A stretch of DNA of 64,000 nucleotides from Sarcocystis neurona (taxonomy: Eukaryota; Apicomplexa; Conoidasida; Eucoccidiorida; Sarcocystidae). A program made the position numbers and the translations under genes. Positions 14,801-24,100 of the stretch are shown here, in pieces (within the stretch, counting starts at the first letter, position 1; every line of letters begins with the position of its first letter). Location of the stretch: assembly GCA_000727475.1 (NCBI GenBank), contig KL647299.1, forward strand, positions 531,461 through 595,460, in the 5' to 3' direction. A model generated the notes under the pieces. It did not search any database and was not told the DNA's origin. It was given only the letters and a program-made list of their open reading frames with translations.

Positions 14801-15175
14801 TGTTGCAGACGCACCGGAAGTGTCGCCGACACGTGGTTCCATACCGGCTTCCCTTAGCGGCTCGTGCTGCGGTTGCCCGGCTAAGTGGGGTGTCTCCATG
14901 ATTCTGTGGAGTTGCACCTCCTGCTGCTCCTCCTCTCTCTGCTGATCTTGCTGCTCGGGTGGCTGCTCGGCCGCTTGCTCCTGCTGCTGCGGCTGCTGTT
15001 CGGCTCGCTGTTGCTGCTGCGGTGGTTGCTGCAGTTGCTGCTCAGGGAGAGAGGAGAGCAATGTTGCAGCAACGTCAGCAGCACCAGTAACACCTTGACG
15101 GGGAGCTGCGCCTGCTGTCGCATTTTCTCGGGCGTCTTCCGACGCTTTAAGCAACACGTCAGCAGCAGTTGTCAT
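3490..15175 (-). CDS. DNAJC8/SPF31-type J-domain protein (607 aa, 6 exons)
   Basis: This is a J-domain co-chaperone of the DNAJC8 (SPF31) family, whose members are nuclear and spliceosome-associated. Minus-strand exons are 15175-13934, 11494-11434, 10276-10151, 8460-8312, 6145-6044 and 3633-3490. All junctions are GT-AG and the phases agree, giving 1,824 nt and 607 residues. Residues 1-370 are low-complexity (Gln, Ala and Glu runs). A family-typical segment (FMSEVKK) precedes the J domain at about 393-460. The J domain has PFQVLLLGPDATDDDIRRQY, then an intact HPD at 420-422 (IHPDKCKNPNAHEAF) and VVNKAYEQL. The charged helical tail ends in RVEGWRQFQ, the counterpart of the DSWRNFQ motif of the human protein, followed by a basic C-terminus (LQAFKGVRHQREQRKED). 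Human DNAJC8 is 253 residues, so the extra length is the repeat-encoded N-terminus. Only about 16% of the span is coding. The start is the first ATG after an in-frame stop. Confidence 0.88.
6317..7075. repeat. CAG-type tract inside an SPF31 intron (CAG on plus strand)
   Basis: This is an imperfect AGC/CAG/GCA trinucleotide tract on the plus strand, so CTG on the sense strand of the gene. It lies in the 8311-6146 intron, immediately beyond the 6145-6044 exon. The interruptions are mostly single bases, so it reads as interrupted Gln, Ser or Ala runs in one orientation and Leu, Cys or Ala runs in the other. No frame continues a known protein. Confidence 0.9.
7220..7500. repeat. TA/CA microsatellite block in an SPF31 intron
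   Basis: This is a nearly continuous mixture of TATATA, ACACAC and ACATAC steps in the same 2.2-kb intron as the preceding CAG tract. A 225-residue minus-strand open frame runs through it, but it is a string of Tyr and Ile codons produced by the microsatellite. Confidence 0.92.
7690..7960. repeat. CTG-type tract (CTG on plus strand) in an SPF31 intron
   Basis: Here the polarity is opposite to the 6.3-7.1 kb tract. CTG/GCT lies on the plus strand, so CAG lies on the sense strand of the SPF31-like gene. The tract is within the 8311-6146 intron. Short open frames (Gln/Arg/Ala-rich on the minus strand) have no family resemblance. Confidence 0.85.
8462..8910. repeat. CAG-type tract abutting the 8460-8312 exon
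   Basis: An imperfect CAG/GCA tract on the plus strand fills the 3' end of the 10150-8461 intron. It reaches the acceptor site of the next SPF31 exon, so the sense-strand polypyrimidine region of that acceptor is itself built from CTG repeats (CTGCTGCAACAG, then the exon). A TA microsatellite (about 9448-9468) lies further inside the intron. Confidence 0.88.
10240..11300. repeat. CAG-type tract spanning an SPF31 intron
   Basis: Interrupted CAG/GCA repeats on the plus strand occupy most of the 11433-10277 intron. They run up to the acceptor CTGCTGCAG of the 10276-10151 exon. A 364-residue minus-strand frame (10441-11535) overlaps the tract but is in a different frame from the HPD exon it crosses, so it is not used. 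Confidence 0.85.
11630..13115. repeat. TA/CA microsatellite series in the first SPF31 intron
   Basis: Several TA and CA/TA runs (about 11960-12005, 12118-12146, 12217-12240 and 12810-13110) lie in the 13933-11495 intron, mixed with a pyrimidine-rich patch at about 12300-12580. The 12.8-13.1 kb block contains degenerate copies of ATATATCCATATA and CATATACATCCATGTATAC. I see no coding signal here. Confidence 0.88.
13410..13930. repeat. CAG-type tract at the 5' end of the first SPF31 intron
   Basis: CAG/GCA repeats on the plus strand begin about ten bases after the donor site of the first SPF31 exon. The sense transcript therefore carries CUG repeats in the intron. The exon just upstream (14.08-15.06 kb) carries CAG-type repeats on the same transcript. 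Confidence 0.88.
14080..15070 (-). repeat. Coding CAG-type repeats in the first SPF31 exon
   Basis: Degenerate CAG/GCA/GAG triplets on the minus strand encode alternating Gln-rich (residues about 45-95), Ala-rich (about 150-260) and Glu-rich (about 280-350) stretches. These are homopolymeric amino-acid repeats of the kind typical of Eimeria proteins. The frame stays open and runs into a well-conserved J domain, so the repeats are translated and not intronic. Confidence 0.8.
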
Positions 15176-18100
15176 AATGTGGGACTGCAGCAGCTGCTGC
15201 CGTTGGAGACGCGTGACGCTGCAGTGAACAGTCTCGACCGGTTCTCTCTGAACTCCTGCTCATAGGGCGAAGGAATAAGCAAGCTGGCGTTGCAACAGGC
15301 GAGAAGAAAAGGTGGAGAGGGAAAAGTACCAGCAGCAGCTGCAGCGTCGCGATGGGGGAGGTGGTGGGGGAGGGGGCACATAAGGGCATGCGCCTGCAGT
15401 GCGGCAGCAATTTGACGCCGCTGCTGTTGACGGATCACGCAACGAGCAGACGGCGGTGGAGAAGAGTAGCAGTAACATGAAGCGTGAGAAGCAGCTGCAG
15501 CACCGGTGACGAGAAGGACCAGCAGCACCAGACAACCGGCCGCTGCAGCAGCAGAGCAGAGGCAGCAGCTGCAACAACGCAAGAGCACTAGCTGCGGGCG
15601 CGGCAGCGGGGCGGACGAACTGCGGCTGCAACAGTAGCGGGAAAGGAGGATGGACGTAGGATACAGCCCCACCTGTAGAGACGGAAGAAACGCAGTAACA
15701 GCGGAAGATGGAAAGCATGTCGCCGCCCAGAAGTCGCAGCCGCAGTCGCCCAGAAACAACTGCTGCAGGTTCTGTAAAAATGTGCAGCGCCAAGTGATGG
15801 GCGGCAGCTCCTGAGGCAGCGAGGCGCACAATTACCAGTGAGATACGGAGGAGGTTGTTTTGCAGAGCTAATATGACGCAAGTAGACACACACAGGCGAC
15901 GAGAGGCGCAGAGACATGCTAACACTATGTACGTGCAGGTACACGTTCGTATTTCCAGCGATTGCGCGGTTCCAAGTAAACCATCTGCCTTGGCATGCGT
16001 ATGCATGCGTACACTGGTTGTAGCACGTAGTTTACGTATGTCCTCGGAGAGGCATGTATACACGAAGGTGAGGGGCCATTAATCCTGTATTTTCTGCTGC
16101 CGGAACGGCGTAGAGCCCTAGAAGCTGCGTAAGAACTGCAGAGAAACGATACTGCAGAGTTTACGATGCATGCCGCTGCTTGACGGCCACAGGAAGAAGT
16201 GTGATTAGCAACAGCTGCGGCAGTGGTAGTTCACCGCAGCAGCAGCAGCACTCCGCCGTGCGGCAGCGGCCGCAGCAGCGCCCGTCCTGGGTGCCGAGAG
16301 GAGATCGCGAGACAAACGGGAAGGAAAGCCGGCATCTAGCGCAGATACTACGCAGCAGCCGAGGAACTGCTTCGCCTTCTGACGTAATTCGCTGACTCCT
16401 GTGGAAAGACTCCCGTGTATTACCACAGAAGCGCTCTGCGGGCGCTGGGCTGCGCGTAAGCGACACGGCACAGACTCTGTTGGTCCTCACCAGCGGCAAT
16501 AGCAGCAGCCGCAGCAGGAACAGCCACAGCAATAATCTCGTTCGCGAGTCACAGCCCTCCTTCAGTGAGCTGTACCAGGGGGAGCGGCTCGCAGATCGCT
16601 TGCAACTCCAGCTGCACCATATCGGCGTCTTGGAGCAGCTGAAGCAGCACCACTGGCCAAACTGAGCAAGACGTTCTCCCTGCTGCGTTCGGTCTACGTG
16701 CCACTCGTCGTTGCGGCAAGTGATCGTGTTTCTCCTCTGGCCGCTACGGCGGTGAGCCGTTGTGTGCAGCACCCTCCTGCAGGGGACGCAAAACTGTGCG
16801 CACGCACTCAACAACCGCCAGTGAGATATGGACTTCTCCGCCCCATATTTTGGGCGTAAATGCACTTACGAGCTAAAAGCCGTGTGTACGTGCGCCCCGG
16901 CACTTCGGCGCGGCTCGTGTGTACCACCCCGGCACTCCGGCCAAGCGATGTGCCGTGGCATAACACCGCCCGTTTCTACGAACTGGATGTCCATCTTACA
17001 ACACCACACTGAACAGCTGGACACTCCGCAGATTTACCGAATCAGCGTCTATGGAGTGTATGTACACTGTGCTTGTCTACATCCGGTGTGCGTGCACCTC
17101 ATTACTGCGCATGGCCGCGTGTAGACGACCGTGTCGGTATCCACCAAGTATAGACACAGTCGCGTACTGCGTGATTGTACAGCTCGCCCGTTATATGTGG
17201 TTCATCTGAAGCGGAGCATTTCTCGTCCGGTGCCTGTTAAGACAGCTGCCTCTTTACCACCTGTGCAGTGAAACTGTCTGTCGCGGGTGTATCTACACCC
17301 CACAAAATCACTGCAAACTGCACGTGCAACTGAGAAGGCAGCACAGCGTGGGTGAACCACCCCGTCCTTCAACTTTGCGTAACCGCTGCTTTTGTTGCGT
17401 CTGCACCCAAGAGGTAGTCGAGGGCTGTATGCACACCAGGAAGCAGCAGCTGCAGCAACCAGGAACGCCGGCGAACAGCACCCACAAGCTGCCGCAGCGG
17501 TAGTCCGCGGACGCTGCAGCCGCCTTTGGTCCCCCAGCCAGTAGCCGCAGAAACCAACGTACAGGTCAGTTACAGAAGCAGCAGCTGCAGGCAGGAACTG
17601 CAACGATTTGCACCAGCAGCAGCACCCGACAGCTGCGCTCCCCCCGCCAGCTGGTGTATTACGCGGATCCGAAGGCGTCTTCGGCAGTACCAACACTGTC
17701 ACGGGATGGCGTTCCTCCATCGGTGCACATGGCTGCTACTCCAGCAATCCTCAGTCCGCAGGAATCAGTTCCTCACGATACACAGCGACAGCGAAGTCCT
17801 TTTGGGGAGCTACCGCATTATCCAGCTTTTTGCAGGCTACAACACTAGCGCCGGCCGCAGGAGTCGGAACAGCTGCAGCGACACTCACCACTGCAGCAGC
17901 CGTAACAACTGCACCACGTTGGCCATCAGCAGCTCGGAGCGCAGCAATGCGCAGTGCAGGTGCAGCGGGAGCGACAACAACAGCACACATGGCGTCAGCA
18001 AGAACGACGACAGCAGCCCAAACAAGAGTGGCAGCACAGGCAGCAGCAGCGAAAACAGCAGTCGGGGCACATGCGGTTGCAGGGCGTACAGGAGAAGAAT

Positions 18101-21100
18101 GAATGTACGCATTGCCTATCTGACACATGAGAAGGGGAAACCTTATGGCTCCACTACCGGCTTGCTCGGCCCACTAAGCCGCGACCGTTCAGGAGCAGAG
18201 GCACGTCATCGCAATTCGTACGGGCATTCTTTCTTCCGACGCGAAGCGGGAACAGCAGCAGCAGCAAGCACACGCACACCAGCAACACGAATGCCAGGAA
18301 ACACAGGGACACCAGCACAAAGGGGAGCTGCCCCAGCAACAACACTGCAAGCAGCCTCAGTAGAAGCTCCTGCTGCTGCAGCAGCAGCCGCAGCGCCCTT
18401 GGCAGCAGAAACAGGAGCACGAGCACGAGCGAAGGGAGGTGAAGCACCACTGGTCGCAAGGGCAGGATCAGCGGAGGGAGTTTTAGCGGCCGCGCATGCA
18501 AGAAAAACAGATTTAACGACATCAGAAGCAGCACCAGCAGCAGCAGGAGGCCCAGCGCCACAAGCAGTAGTTTTTCTCTCGGATGCAGCAGTTAAGAGGA
18601 CGAAGCAGCTGGCCACGCAGGTGTGCAGTAGACCACGCAGAGTCATTCCGCGTTGCATTCGGCAGCAGGAGCGTCTTGAAGAAGCACACGAGGACTTGCC
18701 TTGCTGCAGCAACTTCGCACACCAGAGCAGCAGCAAGCAACACCGATGTGCAGCAACTCGAGGCGTCGAATGTATTTTAGGAAGTTATCAAGATCTGCTG
18801 AACGCACGACGGAGGGGGCCGCTGAGCGTTTGTGCAGTGGCGTGGCAGCACGAGGAACAGCAGCGCAGGCAACAGCAGCCGGAGCAACAACAAGAGGAGT
18901 TGTTGGCGCGGTTGCAGCCGCGTGGCCAGGAGGGATGCTCCCAGTTACTGCACGAGCATCGCACATCGTTGCTGCAGCATCGCCAGCAGCAGGAGCGGCA
19001 ACAGCAGCGACAGCAACGGCAACAGCCACCCGACGAGCAGCAGCAGCCACAGACTAGGCAGCAACCTCCTTTGTGGTGGGGCGGGGATCTGCAGCAGCTG
19101 GCACTGCATGCCAAATGTAGCTCATCCTTTCTACACCGTTGCTCTCTCAAACAGTTGACATCATTCATCTATAGATCGAGGAACTCTACCGTCTTGGCGA
19201 CAGCCGCCGTATCAGCGGCTGCAGAGGCAGCGCAGTCACCAACAATGCCATTTACAGCAGCAACAGTGGCAGGAGCAGCATTTGCAGCTGCAGACGCTGT
19301 AGTATGTGGAACAGCGAAAGCGGCAGGGCTGGCGTCAGCAGGAGTGGCGCTGCCCCCAGCAACTGCAGCAGCACTGGCGCCTGCTGCAGCAGCACTGTTA
19401 GCAGCAGCACAACCAGCTGCAGCAGTGACAGTGGCACCGACAGCAGCAGCACTGGCACCGACAATGTATTCAGAAGCAGCCAGTTACGCGTTAGCGGCGA
19501 GCAGTCCAACAGCACCAGCTGCAGGTGAAGCAGGAGCAGCAGACACAGCAGCCAAGAGAGATATCTCCGCAGCAGCCAAGCTCCCAGCCAGGAAGGCACA
19601 AAATAGGACTGCGACAGCTTCCTTCCGCACAGAAACGCGCTGTTTTCTTTGTTGGAACACTGCAGCAGCAATGCCTCGAAGAAGCTCTGCAGCAGCTGCC
19701 AACCCCATGTCTTCACTCCGCTGCTTGGCTGCTGCCTTCAGTCCGATCTCCCCTTCTCTGAGGAGATCTTCTGGTTTTTCCTGCTTCCGCACTTTCTCCT
19801 CGGCTGGCGGAAATCCTGCCTTGCATGCCACTGCTGCTGCTCCCACTCCTGGTGCTGCCGCAGCAACAACTGCTGCCTTTACAGCTGTTATCGGACTCGG
19901 ATTCACTGCTACTGCTGCCCTCATAACAAATGCTGCCGCTTGCGCAACAACTGCTGCTGACACGCCACTAACCGCTGCTGCACCGGCTGCGCATGCCACT
20001 GTTGCAGCTTGCACTATCACAATGAGTGCCTTCTCGCGCCGATGCTCTTCAGTTCCTCTTGTTGGTGCCGCTTTCCTTCGCTGCGCTGCTAAAACTACTC
20101 TTTATTCCTCAGATGCTCCATCGCCTTCGGCAGCACAGCTCCTGCAGCGGCGGTGGTGGACCCGCGCCAGCGGCATGCGAAAACCTGTGTAATAATATTC
20201 TGTCCTTCACCTGCTGCTCTTCCACGTGATGCTACTGCTGCCCGTACTGCTGCTGTTGCTTGTGCTGACGATGATTCTGCTGCGTCTACTACCTGTGCTG
20301 CTCCTGCTGTTCAGCGGTGCGTCTCTTCTTGCTGCAACTGCCTCTGCTGTTGCGTCTTTTATGCTATTGCTGCCACATGTGCTGACGCCGATTGTTAGTG
20401 GAGATGTACGACGGTGTACAAGTGCTGCATGGCTTCTTTTTCTGCAGTGCTCCCCGTGTAGCTGCTGCTGCAGTGTTCTTATGTTTCTCGTTAGCTCCTC
20501 CTGTCCCTGCTGCTGACGCGACTTCAACGTCTGCTGCGCTGCGTCTGCTGCGGCGCGGCATAATGCTGCTACTGCAGCTTCGCCGCTGTTGCCGTGCCTC
20601 CTTCTCGTGTCCCTCCCATTGCGCGTGTAACTAAAATGGTGCTCCTCCCACTGGTGCTGCCGCTGCTCTTCGTATGCCTATTCCTGCTGCTTCTCGTTGG
20701 TGCTGTTCCATCCTGCTGCGGCAGTTGCTGCTACTGCTCTTCTTGCATATTCTAACAGTGTTCGTCATGCGGGTGTTACTGGTGATCGCCCTGCTGACAC
20801 TTCTGTTGCTGCTGCTGCTGGTAGCGCTGACTGTAGACTGCTCCTCCTCCTTGCCTTGCTGCTGCTGCTCCTCCTCCTTCTTTTGCTGCTGCTGCTGCTC
20901 ATACTCATGTTGCTCCGCCTCCCCATGCTGGTGCTACCGCGTAACTGCCTTTGCTGCTGCTGCCGCTGATCCTAGTTCTGCTGCTGTTCGTCCTCTGCCG
21001 GCGGTGGTGCTGCTGCTCTACCTGCTTTTGCTGCTGATACTGCTGTTCCTCCTCATCTGATGGGTGTGCAGCTGCCGCTGTAGGTGCTCGTGTTACTACT

Positions 21101-21122
21101 GCTGCTGCTAGTCCTACTGCTC
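15176..21122. repeat. Repeat-rich region with CAG tract (17.4-19.6 kb) and CTG tract (19.6-21.1 kb); no gene firmly resolved
   Basis: CAG/GCA dominates the plus strand at about 15.18-15.6, 16.2-16.3, 16.48-16.55 and 17.4-19.6 kb. From about 19.64 to 21.15 kb the polarity flips to CTG/GCT on the plus strand. Stops are so rare that an 888-residue plus frame (17526-20192) and long minus frames coexist. The best coding hint is a minus-strand segment from about 20090 to 19640. It follows a TTTTAG acceptor-like site and contains a charged stretch (EEKVRKQEKPEDLLREGEIG). A plus-strand helix-like segment near 16558-16662 (GERLADRLQLQLHHIGVLEQ) is a weaker hint. Neither has a recognisable family, so no CDS is called. 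Confidence 0.6.
16002..16173. promoter_or_regulatory. Two TGCATGC motifs upstream of the SPF31 start
   Basis: TGCATGC occurs at 16002-16008 and 16167-16173, about 0.8-1.0 kb upstream of the SPF31 start codon at 15175. TGCATGC-type motifs are known upstream cis-elements in apicomplexans and are bound by ApiAP2 factors. A role here is inference. The same heptamer also occurs at 3775-3781 and 5935-5941, so the motif is not confined to promoters. Confidence 0.2.
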
Positions 21123-24100
21123 ATGTTGTTCCTCGTCTGCTGCTGGGGCTGCTGCAGAAAGTGGACCCGGGACTGGGAGGTGTTAAATCGGAAAGTCTAT
21201 TACGCCTTCGACGAAAAAGACGTACGACGTTCGCTCCTGGATACCATCTCGTCTCAGCGTTCGCGCTGCTCCGTCTTTTCTGCTATCATTGAGCTGCTGC
21301 CCCCACTAAGTACGCAGAGAATCACTTGTCCGGTGCAGAACCTTTAGTTTAAGTAATAGTATTGACTGTGCTTCTACGTATGCGCACCTGTGAGTATGCG
21401 TCTGCAATATACGTAGATGTGTACCTGTTGCTGCGTATGGTCACCGGAATAACGGAAGGAGATACAGTACTGGGAGAGAAACATACATATATACATATAT
21501 ATATATATTTGTGTATCTGTGGGAATTGATAATTTTCCGTGTAGCTACACTGTTGAGTCCGCCGTGGATTCAGAAACGGCTTTCACGGCGTGCCATTTCC
21601 CGCTGTAACTGCTTGGCCTCGTTGTGAGCGTAGAAAGTAGCGAATCTTTCATGTTGGGTTCTCTTACTTTGATCGCCGCGATTTACCCCGGAGACGACGC
21701 TCGTTGCCCAAGTGTTGCACCCCTTCGTTCCACCGGATGAAAAATGCTGTTGGAAAATCACGCCGGGCTGCTTCTGCTGCTGGTTTTGCGGGGGCGCTGC
21801 GGTTCCTGCTGGCACGGAATGCTCCACTGCGGCGTTGTTGCTCTAATCTGATTTACCGTGCCGCTAACCTTGCATTCCGGTATGTTGGTGCTACCTTATT
21901 CCTCTGCTACCTGAGCTGCGCGTTCCGACGCAGTGCTTTCGTTGAGAAGTTTGAGAGGGTTTGCTGAGGCTTCTTCGTATACTGCGCCAACGTATGTGTC
22001 GGTTATCCGCTATCGTATTGAGTTTATATATGTATATGTATATACATTCCTACCACAGATATGTAGACACCTATTCGCACGCACAGACGCACAGACCTGA
22101 ACTCTAGAAGCGGACCGTATTTAGCAGCCGCGCTTTCTGGTGAAGGTGTTTATGCAGTCGTCTGACCGCTCTCTGTACGTTGCTCGGGGCGCTAAATCGT
22201 CGTAATTCGCAGCCTTGTGAAGGGCAACGCAGATGCGTGTCCCTGTATGAAGGTGTGCGTGCCTCAATGTCTGCGCGTGCATGCTCAAGTCCGTTCCTTT
22301 ATGTACGCGTACGTCGTGTGCATGCGTCTGTTACGTGCTCATTATAAATCCAAATATGCATATCCATATACGGTATATGTACCTACATACGTACGCACGT
22401 GCATGTACATACATGTATATGCGCGCATACATGGGCTACACGCGTCTGTTACGTGCTCATAATATAAATGTGTACATACGTGTGTAATGTACGTGCGTAC
22501 CCACGTTCATATGTATACATATATAGTTTACGTACGTGTGTTCGTGGCTCCATACTAATATGGACATATATGTGTACTGGAGTGCAGTAGGAGAGGTGGC
22601 CATGGATACGGTGTTTTTTTCCCTCTTTCTGTTTGATTCGCCGCGCAGTGGCCTCTGGTGTGTGTGACTTTCAGTTCACACGTTGTCCTTACCGGGTCCC
22701 TTTACAATTTTCGTGCCTACGGATGAAGCCGTCTCGCATTATTCCTCGTCGTGCACGATGGCAAAGCTACGCGAAAACATGTGTGTACTGCTCCGGCAGC
22801 ACCGCTTGCTGCAGCAGCAGGTCAGTTTCCGCCTGACGGGCGCAACAGGGGGCGTACAAGCCGACCGATGCGCTGCAGTGGAGGCGTGCTCTTCATCTCA
22901 GGAAAAAGTAAGAGGCGTAGAAGCTGCAGCGGCAGCCACGACTGGGAGAGAAGCAGAATCGACTGCTGCTGGTGCGAATGCCGCCGAGGAGCTGCGACTG
23001 TTCGTCCTCGCCCACGTCATTCCTGGGGAATTCCGTTTAAAGGCGCTTCTCACTGAGGTGCGTGGCGCGTGCTGTTTTGTTAGAAAGAAGTCAGATCTAT
23101 ACGACTTACCGATTCTCTTTTTGCGTGCGAGTCCGTTTCTTTATCTGTTGTTCTGCTGCCGGTATATTTGCCCCGTTGAAAAGTCGGCCGTAACGTTTGA
23201 CGGCGACGTGAGAGGTATGAATCATGGAGAAATGCTCTACCGGACAGCGTCTTCTCCAGGACCCGTCAACAGAAGCTGGTAAAGCAGCGATCCAGCAGAC
23301 GCACTCACAGAATGAAACAAAAGCAGCTTCGATATTCTCCGCAGGCGCCAGGTGGTAGGCAAAGCGCTTGATCAATAAAGGGGAAGAGAGGCAATTGCAC
23401 CTGTGACTGAGGTTCACTGCTTACAGTGAAAACATGCGTCTCTTCACCTACAGGATGACTGAGCCTTATTTCACGTGCGTGCTGACTTAGCGTTGTTCAC
23501 AGCTGTTGCGTTGCCTCTTCTCTTGTGCCAGAGTAAATTGTCGCCACGTAAGCACTGATGAGACCGACAGCTGGCGCAACTACTGTACACGCTTGTGTTT
23601 GTGAAATGTGTTTCAGGCTGCAGTTACGAGGTAGGGAAGTTGTAGGTGCTATGGGTAGTGAGATTTTACTTCATTCCCCTACTTGCGGCTGCTCTATTGC
23701 CCGCCTCCTGGTGGTTCAGCTGAGTCGTCTGTCGCAGCTGGCCTGTTCTGCCCTGCCGCGCCTGCAGAGAAACTGGTTGCGGCTGTAAGGTTTCAGTGGG
23801 CAGGCCCTTCTCACATAGGCTTAGCGGTCCTTAGCTCCTCTCTGCCGCGCAGTATGTTACAGCTGTGCAGGGGAAGAGCTGATGTGTTCAGCAGCGCAGA
23901 GATCGCCAGAGGAAGAGACAGGTAAACATATATGAAGGTCGAGTAGAAGAGGTATACGTGGTAGAGATGTATATAGGTGCACGTGGCGTGCGACCACCTT
24001 GCATGAATGTATCGAAATGTGTCTCATGTTCTGTTGCACCGTAGGGTGAAGGATCGAAGCTACCTCCAGCTAGCAGGCGACCACCTTCACAACAGGCGCT

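Noticed and set aside
17526..20192. 888-residue plus-strand open frame
   Set aside because: It runs through a CAG tract and then its inverted CTG tract with no domain and no stable composition. Equally open frames exist on the opposite strand. Stop depletion by GCA/CAG repeats explains its length.
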